In this document: positions 9,485 to 18,357 of the stretch, one piece after another
Layout: each line of letters opens with the position of its first letter
Numbering within the stretch: the first letter of the stretch is position 1
Assembly (NCBI RefSeq): GCF_010915725.1
Contig: NZ_JAAIJR010000029.1
Location: 1 to 51,797 of the forward strand
DNA length: 51,797 bases
Origin: Thiorhodococcus mannitoliphagus
GTDB lineage: Bacteria; Pseudomonadota; Gammaproteobacteria; Chromatiales; Chromatiaceae
Reading direction: 5' to 3'
Notes under the pieces: generated by a model
Database searches by the model: none
The model's input: the letters and a program-made list of their open reading frames with translations, nothing else
Told to the model about the DNA's origin: nothing
Position numbers and translations under genes: made by a program

Positions 9485-10090
9485 TCAAAGGGCGCCCTTG
9501 GTGGAGGGCGTGATGCCCGACATGCGCTGGTCCGGCTCGACCGCCATGCGGAGGGCCCGCCCGAACGCCTTGAAAATGGTCTCTGCCTGATGGTGGGCGT
9601 TGGTGCCACGCAGATTGTCGATGTGGAGCGTCATGGCCGCGTGATTGACCAGGCCCTGGAAGAATTCCTGAAAGAGATCGACGTCGAAGGTGCCGATCGC
9701 CGCGCGACTGTAGTCGACCCCGTAAACCAGACCAGGACGTCCCGAGAGATCCACGACCACCCGCGACAATGCCTCATCGAGCGGAACATAGGCATGGCCG
9801 TAGCGGCGAATCCCCCGCTTGTCACCAAGGGCCTTGCTCAACGCCTGCCCCAAGGTGATGCCGATGTCTTCGACCGTATGGTGTGCGTCGATGTGCAGAT
9901 CGCCCTGCGCCTGGACCTCCAGGTCGATCAAGCCATGACGCGCCACCTGGTCGAGCATGTGCTCCAGGAAGGGAACGCCCGTTTGGAAGCTGGAGCGCCC
10001 AACACCATCCAGGTCGAGCGCGATGCGGATCTGAGTCTCGAGCGTATTGCGCTCGACCTCGACCCGGCGGCGGGGGATCTCGAGAGCCAT
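9485..10090 (-). CDS. hisB: Imidazoleglycerol-phosphate dehydratase HisB
   Basis: A 201-residue monofunctional HisB. The manganese-binding motifs are visible: [24 protein letters not shown] and [20 protein letters not shown]. It removes water from imidazole glycerol phosphate in histidine synthesis. It lacks the N-terminal phosphatase domain of the bifunctional enterobacterial enzyme. It is the first his gene of the minus-strand cluster, and the operon promoter should lie in 10091-10285. Start chosen at [16 protein letters not shown], giving the standard length. Confidence 0.95.
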   Translation of the reverse strand: MALEIPRRRVEVERNTLETQIRIALDLDGVGRSSFQTGVPFLEHMLDQVARHGLIDLEVQAQGDLHIDAHHTVEDIGITLGQALSKALGDKRGIRRYGHAYVPLDEALSRVVVDLSGRPGLVYGVDYSRAAIGTFDVDLFQEFFQGLVNHAAMTLHIDNLRGTNAHHQAETIFKAFGRALRMAVEPDQRMSGITPSTKGAL

Positions 10091-10282
10091 CTAGTTATCG
10101 CTTGCTGCCCTAAACCCTCAATTAAACCACAGCCGCAGCCGCATTCATAAGGGCGAGAAGCGAAAGGGTGCGGCCATCAGTGCGGCGCGCCGGCCAGCGA
10201 CGCCAGGTTGGGCCGACGTTAGGGGGCCAAGATGCACCCTCTCGTTGGGTGTAGCTTCCAAAAGGCTTGCGTCGCGAACTTC

Positions 10283-10387
10283 TAAGAAAGTGACCATCAA
10301 CAACTTCCCCCCTTTCGCAAAGGGGGGCCAGGGGGGATTTCGGACGGGATCGCTCACATCGGGAACCAATTGATAAACGCTTTCTAA
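10283..10387 (-). mobile_element. MITE-like element R1, copy B
   Basis: A 99-bp copy (10286-10384) in inverted orientation relative to copy A, flanked by TAA at both ends (10283-10285 and 10385-10387). The core hairpin CCCCCCTTTCGCAAAGGGGGG is intact. It lies in the 479-bp gap between divergent hisB and the LysM gene. The remainder of that gap (10091-10282, 10388-10569) should hold both promoters, but none is distinct enough to call. Confidence 0.85.
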
Positions 10388-10569
10388 GTGTGGTGGAGAA
10401 GGTCGGAATCGCCCCATTGGCTGGCCGAAGCCCAGAGGAAAAACCAGACACCCCATTCTTCCCAGACCCCGCTCTTCCCAGTTGGTGTAAGGTCATCATT
10501 AAGAGATACTGATCACCCTAATGCCCCTGGCTACATCCCCTGACCACCGCATATCGGGAGCCCTTTAAC

Positions 10570-13365
10570 ATGACGGCCCGGCCTTTCTTGTTTCTCTTAC
10601 TCGCCACCCTGCTCGCTAGTCACACACTTGCCGCTGACAGCGGCCCCCGTGCCTATGCACGCGGCGGTTTCGATGCGGCAACCGGTGTCTACACGGTGGT
10701 CAGCGGCGATGTGCTCGGCGCCATCGCCGCCCGCTTCGGCATGTCGCTGGCGGCGATCGATCAGCAGAATGACTTGTCAACGACCCAGATCCAGGTGGGC
10801 CAGAAGCTGGTAGTCGCTCCGCCTAGCCTCGAGGGTACGGCAGACGACAATCCGCCAGACGACAATCCGACGGTCCAATCGACACAGGAATCGGCGCCGG
10901 CGCCGGCAGCCGCTTCACCGGACCTCCCTGCTGACCCTTGGCCCCGCAAGGTCCAGGCAGTCGGTCGTACCCTGTTGGTCTATCAGCCGCAGGTCGAGAG
11001 CTGGCAGGACAACCAGTTGGCACTGCGCATGGCGGTTGCAGTCGAGTCCGCCAGTGGTGGGCAAAACGCATTCGGCGTCATCCAAGCCGAAGCGCGCACG
11101 CAGGTAGACAAGGAGCAGCGGATGGTGGTGCTGCAAGACCTCGTCATCACGAAGGCGGACTTCCCGACTCTCCCCGAACTTGCGAACACCCTGGCCACCG
11201 ATGTGGACAAGAAATTTAGCAGTCAGCTGCGCATCATCCCGCTGGATCGGCTTGAGACCTCCTTGGGCATCGCCAAGGCCGATCCCGGTGGTGCGGTCGC
11301 CGTTCAGAATCCGGTCCCGCGTGTGATCGTCAGCGAGCGACCCGCGATTCTGGTGCCGATCCAGGGGAGCCCGGTCGTGAAGCCGACGGCGGATTCTGAT
11401 GCCCCTTCCGACCCCCCGATTCAGCGGGTCATCAATACCCGGGCGGTGATTCTGACCACCGGCGAAAACCAACCCTATTATCTCCATCTGCTCGACGGCT
11501 GGGTGACCGCCCCCACCCTCGCGGGGCCTTGGGTGAATGCCGATAGCACCCCGGCGGGGATCGACGCCGTTGCCAGCCAACTCGCCGCGCGCGGAGCCGC
11601 GGACCTGCTCAACGGCAATCCCAGCACACCCACGGTCGCCCTGCTGGCGGCCGGCATCCCGGACGTCTATGTGAGCCAGACGCCGACCGAGCTGATCGTC
11701 TTCCAGGGGCAGCCGGATCTGGTGCCGATCGATGGCACCGCGCTGTTGCACGCCAAGAACACCAGCGCCGATGTCTTCGTCGATACCGACAACAACAATT
11801 ACTACGCCTTGATGGCCGGGCGCTGGTATCGCGCCCCCGAACTCGAGGGGCCCTGGGCCTTTGTTGCTAGCACAGACTTGCCTGCGGATTTCAAGCAGAT
11901 CCCGCCGCAGAGCCCGGCTGGGGTGGTGCTTTCCACGGTCGCCGGCACGCCCCAGGCGCGCGAGGCGGTCATCGCCAATACGATTCCGCAGACCGCCACC
12001 ATCCCCCGCAAGGGCGACGACGGCCCGGTGTTCACGGCCAAGTTCGATGGTCCGCCCACCATCGGTCTGCTCACGGGAACCGATCTGGAATACGCCGTCA
12101 ACAGCGAGACGCCGATCATCCGGGTCGACGGCGAGATGTTCTATGCACTGCAGGACGGCGTCTGGTTTCAGTCGCCCTCATTCGATGGCCCCTGGGCGCT
12201 CTCCACCGCGGTGCCCGACGCCATCTACGCGATACCGCCCAGTTCGCCGCTGCATTACGTCACCTATGTGCGCATCTACGACAGCACCCCTGAGGTGATC
12301 TACGAGGGCTATACGCCGGGCTATCTCGGGACTCTCCAGTCCGACGATGGCGTCGTCGTCTATGGCACCGGCTATGACTACCAACCCTGGATCGGGGATG
12401 CCTGGTATGCCGCCCCGGAGACCTTCGGCCTGGCTGCGCAGCCGGTGTACAACCCCGCCGTCGGCTATGCCTTCGGCTTCGGTCTCGGGCTTACCACGGC
12501 CGCGATGGCGGAGCCCTATTGGGGCGGCGCTTATTATCGGCCCTATGACATGGGCTACGGCTGCTGCGGCCTGACCAGCGCCAACGTCTACCGGCAGTGG
12601 GGGAATACCGTCATGGCGGGCACGCGCACCTGGTACGACCGCGCGGACGGTACCCTAGGTACGGCAGCCAGAGGCGATTACAGCAACTTACGGACCGGCA
12701 CCAGCGGACGCTATGTCGCCGGTCGCAGCGATAACCCCTACACCGGCGTCGCCCAACGGGGCTACGGAAGAACCTTCGATACCGCAGGCGGTGTCGAGGG
12801 TGCCGTGGCTCGCGGCGAGCGTTACAACCCGGCGACGGGCGTCAGATCCTATGGCTCCAGCATGGCCGCAAGCGGTCCCGACGGCGGCTCCATCTCGCGT
12901 GATACCGAGCGCGCCAGCGGCCCGCTCGGCGGCACTGCCGCGGCACACCAGACCACTGTCAGCAACCCGCGCACTGGCGAGACACGGACCCTCGACACCG
13001 CCCGAGTCGGCAACAATCTCTATGCCGGTTCGGACGGCAACGTCTACCGCAACACCAGCGATGGTTGGCAGCAGCACAACGGCGACGGCTGGCAGGATTC
13101 CAGTGATGCGGGTTGGGCCGATCGCGAGCAACAAGCGCGCTCCCTTGGTGACGACCGCCTGAACAGCGGGTTCGGTTCCGACGGCAGATTCGACGGCGGC
13201 GGTCTCGGTGAGGGTAATTTGGGCAGCCGGTTCGGCGGCGCAGGTCTGGGCGGTGGCGCAGGTCTGGGCGGTGGCGACTTCGGCGGTCGCTTCGGAGATG
13301 GTGGTCTTGCGGGGAATCGCTTCGGTGGCGGCGGCTTTGGAGGTCGCTTCCATGGCCGACGTTGA
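10570..13365 (+). CDS. Large secreted LysM protein with repeated Trp/Pro motif and Gly-rich tail
   Basis: A 931-residue protein with a signal peptide (cleavage near residue 22, HTLAADS). A LysM peptidoglycan-binding domain follows at about 41-83 (YTVVSGDVLGAIAARFGMSL, QIQVGQKLVV). After an Ala/Pro/Asp-rich linker comes a body with a recurring motif YY-L-x-GxWY-xAP-x-x-GPW near residues 303, 410 and 523, and a weaker one near 604. Between about 625 and 700 it is Tyr/Gly-rich (YWGGAYYRPYDMGYG). The last 85 residues are mostly Gly/Phe/Arg. Similar proteins are often labelled carbohydrate-binding, without proof. A cell-wall-attached envelope or matrix protein is the most that can be inferred. Confidence 0.85.
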   Translation: MTARPFLFLLLATLLASHTLAADSGPRAYARGGFDAATGVYTVVSGDVLGAIAARFGMSLAAIDQQNDLSTTQIQVGQKLVVAPPSLEGTADDNPPDDNPTVQSTQESAPAPAAASPDLPADPWPRKVQAVGRTLLVYQPQVESWQDNQLALRMAVAVESASGGQNAFGVIQAEARTQVDKEQRMVVLQDLVITKADFPTLPELANTLATDVDKKFSSQLRIIPLDRLETSLGIAKADPGGAVAVQNPVPRVIVSERPAILVPIQGSPVVKPTADSDAPSDPPIQRVINTRAVILTTGENQPYYLHLLDGWVTAPTLAGPWVNADSTPAGIDAVASQLAARGAADLLNGNPSTPTVALLAAGIPDVYVSQTPTELIVFQGQPDLVPIDGTALLHAKNTSADVFVDTDNNNYYALMAGRWYRAPELEGPWAFVASTDLPADFKQIPPQSPAGVVLSTVAGTPQAREAVIANTIPQTATIPRKGDDGPVFTAKFDGPPTIGLLTGTDLEYAVNSETPIIRVDGEMFYALQDGVWFQSPSFDGPWALSTAVPDAIYAIPPSSPLHYVTYVRIYDSTPEVIYEGYTPGYLGTLQSDDGVVVYGTGYDYQPWIGDAWYAAPETFGLAAQPVYNPAVGYAFGFGLGLTTAAMAEPYWGGAYYRPYDMGYGCCGLTSANVYRQWGNTVMAGTRTWYDRADGTLGTAARGDYSNLRTGTSGRYVAGRSDNPYTGVAQRGYGRTFDTAGGVEGAVARGERYNPATGVRSYGSSMAASGPDGGSISRDTERASGPLGGTAAAHQTTVSNPRTGETRTLDTARVGNNLYAGSDGNVYRNTSDGWQQHNGDGWQDSSDAGWADREQQARSLGDDRLNSGFGSDGRFDGGGLGEGNLGSRFGGAGLGGGAGLGGGDFGGRFGDGGLAGNRFGGGGFGGRFHGRR

Positions 13366-13573
13366 TTTGTGCAGCGGGTCTGAATTTGCGAGGCGGCATT
13401 CAGGCCAGCCTGTCGGGATACCACCGCGTGGGGCGACCTGAGGCACCTCGACGAGCCGGATGTGTCGGTATCGGTCTGCATCAGCGACTGCGAGACCGAG
13501 GCGTCGATCTGCAACAAGGACTGCTGAGGCTATGGCAAGGTCACTGGCTTTGGCGACCGGGAAACGGACCCTG

Positions 13574-13660
13574 AGAAGCTGTCTGGAAACTCAAGGGGCG
13601 ACTTCAGTCGCCCCACAGATGCCCGTCCGGGCCTCTACGATGATTTCCAGACAGAGCCTC
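13574..13660. repeat. Palindromic MITE-like element (R4, single copy)
   Basis: Ends are inverted repeats: CTGTCTGGAAA (13579-13589) pairs perfectly with TTTCCAGACAG (13644-13654), with GAG/CTC beyond them. Inside is a 9-bp-stem hairpin, GGGGCGACT/AGTCGCCCC with a 2-nt loop (13595-13614). No second copy is in the window, so mobility is an inference. It sits in the 13366-13757 gap between convergent genes; the rest of that gap holds only the terminator at 13711 and no supported gene. Confidence 0.55.
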
Positions 13661-13710
13661 TAAGGGGTCGCGAAGGGCGCGGCCAGGAAACCGCACCCTT
13701 GAGTGGAAAC

Positions 13711-13753
13711 GCGGCCTGAATGCCAGGCGGGCATTCAGGCCGCGTTTGCTTTT
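13711..13753. terminator. Strong intrinsic terminator between convergent genes
   Basis: A perfect 14-bp stem, GCGGCCTGAATGCC with GGCATTCAGGCCGC, and a 5-nt loop (13711-13743), followed by GTTTGCTTTT. Placed between the LysM gene (plus) and the OmpA-family gene (minus), it could serve the plus strand well and the minus strand partly. Confidence 0.75.
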
Positions 13754-13757
13754 CGGC

Positions 13758-14624
13758 TCAGGGCTGAACCAAGAGGACTTCGACGCGGCGGTTGCGGCTT
13801 TGGCCCTCCGGTGTCGCGTTGTCGGCGACTGGATGCGCCTCGCCGAGCCCCTGGGCCTGGATGCGCTCCGCATCAATGCCGAAGTCGACGAAGACGTCAC
13901 GCACGGCACGCGCGCGCTGCTCGGAGAGCGCCAAGTTCATCTCGGCGTCGCCGGAACTATCGGTGTAACCGCGCAGCACCACCTCGATCCCAGGCTGATC
14001 CTTGAGGAGCTTGGCGATTCCAGCCAAGGCGGCAGGTGCTTGCGAATCCAGCTCGGCCTTGCCTGGACGAAACCGCAGCTGGGACTCGGCCAGTGTCACG
14101 CGCGCCCCATCCGGCGTCGCCTCGGCACCCAAGGCCGCGAGCGCCCCTTCGAGAGAGGCATCGGGCTGCGTCTCAGGGTCTGGGGCAGTCCCTGCTGCTG
14201 GAGCCGCCTGCTGATCAGCCAATGCTCGCAGCTCGCCAGCCAGACGGTCGCGCTCGACCTCCAGCATGGCCACCTGATCGACCTTCAAAGCCTCCAGCGA
14301 TTGCTCCAGCGCCATGATGCGGGCTTGGGCGCTCGACAGCTCAGCGGTCAGGCTCCGGGTCCGATTGTCAAGGGTAGAAATCTGCTCGCTGCTGGAGGCG
14401 AGGAGCTGGGCGAGGTCCGCTTCTGGCTGGGCCGACGCCACCGGCTCACCCCTGGCCTCAGCCAGCTGCGTGCCCCTGCCTCCTGGGGAGCGCGCGCCGT
14501 CCGTCGCATAGACGAGTCCGAGCCCGGCCGCAAACATGGTCGCGAGGTAGGCGACCGCCATGACCGCACGCGAGCGCGGTGCTGCATCGCTTGGGGTCTT
14601 GGTCTCTTTCGGTTCTTGTGACAT
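13758..14624 (-). CDS. OmpA-family peptidoglycan-binding membrane protein
   Basis: A 288-residue protein. One N-terminal membrane segment (about 20-42, AVMAVAYLATMFAAGLGLVYA) anchors it. A coiled-coil-like stretch (about 75-130, heptads of Leu/Ala with Glu/Arg) follows, then an Ala/Pro linker. The C-terminal OmpA/MotB domain (about 178-288) has FRPGKAELDSQA, RGYTDSSGDAEMN, LSEQRARAVRDVF and GLGEAHPVADN ending in NRRVEVLL, where the conserved Asp and Arg grip diaminopimelate. It may tether the inner membrane to the wall. It is 19 bp from the upstream SLAC1-type transporter gene on the same strand, so the two are probably an operon. Confidence 0.85.
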   Translation of the reverse strand: MSQEPKETKTPSDAAPRSRAVMAVAYLATMFAAGLGLVYATDGARSPGGRGTQLAEARGEPVASAQPEADLAQLLASSSEQISTLDNRTRSLTAELSSAQARIMALEQSLEALKVDQVAMLEVERDRLAGELRALADQQAAPAAGTAPDPETQPDASLEGALAALGAEATPDGARVTLAESQLRFRPGKAELDSQAPAALAGIAKLLKDQPGIEVVLRGYTDSSGDAEMNLALSEQRARAVRDVFVDFGIDAERIQAQGLGEAHPVADNATPEGQSRNRRVEVLLVQP

Positions 14625-14643
14625 CTCTGCAGCTCCTCGCGCC

Positions 14644-15615
14644 TCAATGATCGGGAAGACAAATGTTGTGCTTGCGCACGGCCAGTCCTGTCGCCGTGAG
14701 CAGGAGCAGCACGATACCGGTCAGCATGGTGAGCATGCCCACGCCCAGATAGCCGTAAAAGGCCGTGCCCGTGCGCTCGAACATCACCATGCTGGCGATG
14801 CTGAAGGCGGCCAACGGGAATGAATAGGCCCACCAGGAGAGGAAGAACTTCAGCTTCAAGAAGCGCCCCGCTTGCGTGAAGAGAAGCAGCGTCAAGAATA
14901 AGGCGCTGAAGTAGAGCACGCGCGCCAAGGTATCCAGCTCACCCATGAGGCGCATATAGGCGATGAAGCCCACCGCCGGAGGTGCGATGAGAATGAACAA
15001 GGTCGGCATCAGCCGCGCTTCGATCGGATGATGGAAGAGCACGCGGTAGAAGATGATCGTCATCAAAATGAGCCAGAAGAGCATGCCCACGCTGAAGAAG
15101 AACCAGGAGATCTCGGGAAAGCCGAGGGGCACGCCGGCAACCGGCACCAGGACATTGCCGACTGCGGGAATGAACCAGGCCGGGTTCATGTGGTGGATCT
15201 GAAAATGTTCGTGATGGATCCACACGCTGACGACATAGAGCGTGAAGGCCAGGTGCAGCGCAGCACCAGACATCCAAAGCACACGACTGACCTGAGGCAT
15301 CAGCCCAAGGAAGGCGATGGCCAGCAGCAGGAGACTGATGGAAATGGTCGGGAAGAAATTGAGCTTGACGGGATGGTGGATCTCCTTGATCACGAACTCG
15401 CGATAAAAGAGCAGTTTGGTGCCGTAGAGGATGGCGAGCACCAAGAAGAGCATGGTGGTTACTCCGACCAGCCAGGGGCTGATGCCAAGGTCGAGCCCCA
15501 AGATGGCCTGAGCCTTTTCCCAGCCGATGGTCAGACCCGACATCCCCATCACCATGGCAAAGAATGAGATGGGAAAGAAGGCGACGCGCGCCGGCGATTG
15601 CGTTGGTGTTGTCAT
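14644..15615 (-). CDS. SLAC1/TehA-family membrane transporter
   Basis: A 323-residue, very hydrophobic protein with about ten membrane segments in the C4-dicarboxylate/tellurite-resistance/SLAC1 channel fold. Characteristic pieces are FFAMVMGMSGLTIGWEKA, HHPVKLNFFPTISISLLLL, MNPAWFIPAVGNVLVPVAG and FFLSWWAYSFPLAAFSIA. Members pass anions or act as tellurite/dicarboxylate exporters; the substrate cannot be read here. The start at MTTPTQ (15615) is preferred over an ATG 18 bp upstream because GGAG lies 6-7 nt before it. It precedes the OmpA-family gene closely. Confidence 0.8.
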   Translation of the reverse strand: MTTPTQSPARVAFFPISFFAMVMGMSGLTIGWEKAQAILGLDLGISPWLVGVTTMLFLVLAILYGTKLLFYREFVIKEIHHPVKLNFFPTISISLLLLAIAFLGLMPQVSRVLWMSGAALHLAFTLYVVSVWIHHEHFQIHHMNPAWFIPAVGNVLVPVAGVPLGFPEISWFFFSVGMLFWLILMTIIFYRVLFHHPIEARLMPTLFILIAPPAVGFIAYMRLMGELDTLARVLYFSALFLTLLLFTQAGRFLKLKFFLSWWAYSFPLAAFSIASMVMFERTGTAFYGYLGVGMLTMLTGIVLLLLTATGLAVRKHNICLPDH

Positions 15616-15882
15616 TCGAACTCCGATAGACACGGAAACGAGGATCCAGGTGCTCAGTCGTCATCGACCTGAGGAGCGACCGGGAAAGCCTGACGGTTAA
15701 GGTTTGATTTCCGAAGCAGTCTATGACCTCCAGGCCAGGTGACGCATTGACAAATCCCAGACTCTAAAGCTTGGTTTTAGCGCGGCGAAGCAGGCCGAAG
15801 GAAAACACCAGCCGTATTTCTGTGAAAACAAGGGATGCAGTACACTCACATCCCGACATTTGCCGTGGAATTTGGAGCCGTC

Positions 15883-16740
15883 ATGTTTTTGGTCGTGGTA
15901 TTACCGCTCGTCTTTCTGATCACCGTCGTGCCCATCCTCATCATGCTCTACGGGATCACACGCTGGCAGACCGAGACCGCGAAGACCCAGCGTCGCCTGG
16001 AAGCGACGCGCGGCCAGATTGGCGTGCGGACCTTCGCCGCAGAGGAGATTGAAGCCCTCCCGGAGCCAGTCAAACGCTACTTTCAGACCGTTCTGACGCC
16101 AAGCCAGCCGGTCGTGGCGGTCGCCGAGATCGGGCAGACGGGTGAGATGCGACTCGATCTCGAGCGGGAGGACTGGACAGGATTGGCGGCCGAGCAGACC
16201 ACATTCACCGAACGCCCTGGATTCACCTGGGACGCGCGGGTTCGGCGTGCGCCCGGTGTCCAGGTCTTCGTTCGGGACAGCTACATCGCCGGCGAGGGGG
16301 CGCTCAAGGCCGCGCTCTTCGGTCTGCTGCCAGTCGCCAACCAAAAAGACAGCGAGACGATGGCGCGGGCGGAGCTGGCGCGCTTCCTCGCCGAAGCCCC
16401 TTGGTATCCCACCAAGCTGCTCCCGAGCCAGGGCGTGCGCTGGACGGCGATCGACGACGGGGCCGCGCGCGCCACACTCAGCGATGGCGAGCTGGAGGTT
16501 TCCGCCATCTTCAGCTTCGACGAGGACGGCGTGATCCGCTCCGTGCGATCGGAAGACCGCAGCCGCATGGAAGGAGATAGGCTCGTAGCAACACCCTGGG
16601 AAGGGCGATTTTGGGGCTACGAGCCCAAGAGCGGCATGCGGATCCCCACCCAGGCGGAGGCCGCTTGGGTGACTCCGGAGGGGTCACAACCTTACTGGCG
16701 AGGCCGTGTCGCCGACATCCTCTACAAATTCGCGCCCTAG
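15883..16740 (+). CDS. DUF6544-family membrane-anchored protein
   Basis: A 285-residue protein with one N-terminal membrane segment (MFLVVVLPLVFLITVVPILI). The body matches the DUF6544/DUF6920 pattern: LPEPVKRYFQTVL, PGFTWDARVRR, ELARFLAEAPWYPTKLLPS, FSFDEDGVIRSVRS and TPWEGRFWGYEPKSGMRIPT. No function is known. The start at 15883 follows GGAG at good spacing; an upstream ATG at 15835 would add 16 residues but has a badly spaced Shine-Dalgarno. It stands alone, convergent with gatB. Confidence 0.7.
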   Translation: MFLVVVLPLVFLITVVPILIMLYGITRWQTETAKTQRRLEATRGQIGVRTFAAEEIEALPEPVKRYFQTVLTPSQPVVAVAEIGQTGEMRLDLEREDWTGLAAEQTTFTERPGFTWDARVRRAPGVQVFVRDSYIAGEGALKAALFGLLPVANQKDSETMARAELARFLAEAPWYPTKLLPSQGVRWTAIDDGAARATLSDGELEVSAIFSFDEDGVIRSVRSEDRSRMEGDRLVATPWEGRFWGYEPKSGMRIPTQAEAAWVTPEGSQPYWRGRVADILYKFAP

Positions 16741-16744
16741 AGAG

Positions 16745-16777
16745 CGCTCAGCGGATACCTTGGGCCGCCGCTGAGCG
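16745..16777. terminator. Hairpin between convergent DUF6544 gene and gatB
   Basis: CGCTCAGCGG (16745-16754) pairs perfectly with CCGCTGAGCG (16768-16777). There is no T-tract, so this is a hairpin that may mark 3' ends rather than a textbook terminator. Confidence 0.4.
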
Positions 16778-16827
16778 GCGCCATCAACCTCGACCCAAGC
16801 AACCCCCGCCGACGCGAGCCGGCCGCG

Positions 16828-18261
16828 CTATCCCTGCAGCTTGCGCTTGAGGATCTCGTTGACCTGCTGCGGATTGGCCTTGCCTTTGCTCGCCTTCATC
16901 GCCTGACCCACGAAGAAGCCGAACACCTTCTCCTTACCCGCGCGGTACTGCTCGACCTGCCCCGAATTCGCGGCGATGATCTCGTCGATCATGGTCTCGA
17001 TGGCGCCGCTGTCGGTGATCTGCTTCAGCCCCTGCGATTCGATGACCTGATCGGCATCGCCCTCGCCCTGCCACATGGCCTCGAACACCTGCTTGGCGAT
17101 CTTGCCTGAGATGGTGCCGTCCTTGATCCGCTTGATCAGCCCGGCGAGCAAGGGCGCCGAGACCGGGCTTTCCGCAAGCTCTTTTTCCGCCTTGTTCAGG
17201 GCCGCCATCAGCTCGCCGCTAACCCAATTGGCGGCGAGCTTGGGCTCACCACTCTCTTTGGCGACCACCTCGAAGTAGTCTGCAAGCTCGCGGCTGCCGG
17301 TCAGGAGGTTGGCGTCATACTCGGAAAGCCCATGCTCTGCATGGAAGCGCGCGCGTTTGGCATCCGGAAGCTCGGGGAGATCCGCGGTCGCGTTCTTGAT
17401 GAAGGCCGCATCGATCTCCAGCGGCAGGAGATCGGGATCAGGGAAATACCGATAGTCGTTCGCCTCCTCCTTGGTCCGCATGGAGCGCGTTTCGTCCTTG
17501 GCGGCGTCGTAGAGGCGCGTTTCCTGAACGACCGTCCCACCGCCTTCGATGAGATCGATCTGGCGCTCCACCTCGAACTGGATCGCCTTCTCCAGAAAAC
17601 GGAAGGAATTGACGTTCTTGATCTCGGCGCGCGTGCCGAAGGCCTCCTGACCGACCGGACGGACCGAGACGTTGGCATCCATGCGGAAAGAGCCTTCCTG
17701 CATGTTGCCGTCGCTGATGCCGATATAGCGGACGATCTGGTGGATCTTCTTGGCGTAGGCCACGGCATCCTGCGGCGAGCGCATGTCCGGCTCGGAGACG
17801 ATCTCGAGCAGGGGCGTACCGGCGCGGTTCAGGTCGATGCCGGTGAAATCTTGGAACTCCTCGTGCAGCGACTTACCCGCATCCTCTTCGAGGTGCGCCC
17901 GAGTGACGCCGATGGTCTTGACCGTTCCGTCTTCCAGGACGATCTCGACCAGCCCTTTACCCACCACCGGCAGCTCGTACTGGCTGATCTGATAGCCCTT
18001 GGGTAGGTCCGGGTAGAAGTAGTTCTTGCGCGCGAAGACCGAGCGCGGCGCAATCTCGGCTTGAATCGCACTGCCGAAGCGCACGGCCAGCCGAACCGCC
18101 TCGGCATTGAGCACCGGCAGCACACCAGGCAGGCCCAGGTCGATGGCGCACGCCTGGGTGTTCGGCTCGGCGCCAAACGCCGTCGGCGCGCCTGAAAAGA
18201 TCTTGGACTTGGTCGCGAGCTGGGTGTGGATCTCGAGACCGATGACGGTTTCCCATTGCAT
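16828..18261 (-). CDS. gatB: Asp/Glu-tRNA amidotransferase subunit B
   Basis: A 477-residue GatB of normal length. It begins [17 protein letters not shown] and has the kinase-domain motifs [21 protein letters not shown]-type ([10 protein letters not shown] here as [13 protein letters not shown]), [15 protein letters not shown], and a YqeY-like C-terminal tail ([23 protein letters not shown]). It activates Glu-tRNA(Gln) or Asp-tRNA(Asn) by phosphorylation before amidation by GatA, which lets organisms lacking GlnRS or AsnRS make the correct charged tRNA. It is separated from gatA by a cold-shock/Excalibur gene, although gatCAB genes are often contiguous. Confidence 0.96.
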   Translation of the reverse strand: MQWETVIGLEIHTQLATKSKIFSGAPTAFGAEPNTQACAIDLGLPGVLPVLNAEAVRLAVRFGSAIQAEIAPRSVFARKNYFYPDLPKGYQISQYELPVVGKGLVEIVLEDGTVKTIGVTRAHLEEDAGKSLHEEFQDFTGIDLNRAGTPLLEIVSEPDMRSPQDAVAYAKKIHQIVRYIGISDGNMQEGSFRMDANVSVRPVGQEAFGTRAEIKNVNSFRFLEKAIQFEVERQIDLIEGGGTVVQETRLYDAAKDETRSMRTKEEANDYRYFPDPDLLPLEIDAAFIKNATADLPELPDAKRARFHAEHGLSEYDANLLTGSRELADYFEVVAKESGEPKLAANWVSGELMAALNKAEKELAESPVSAPLLAGLIKRIKDGTISGKIAKQVFEAMWQGEGDADQVIESQGLKQITDSGAIETMIDEIIAANSGQVEQYRAGKEKVFGFFVGQAMKASKGKANPQQVNEILKRKLQG

Positions 18262-18357
18262 ATCGGGCCTACTCTATTACGTAAATTTGAACCGCGAAGG
18301 CGCTAAGGGCACGTGCGCCGCGAAGCGGAACCCTACTTGTCCAGGACGCCAAATCGG

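Noticed and set aside
13381-13527. Short Cys-rich frame ending CISDCETEASICNKDC after the LysM gene
   Set aside because: It looks protein-like and has regular Cys spacing, but there is no ATG, GTG or TTG near its beginning, no ribosome binding site, and an in-frame TGA at 13381.
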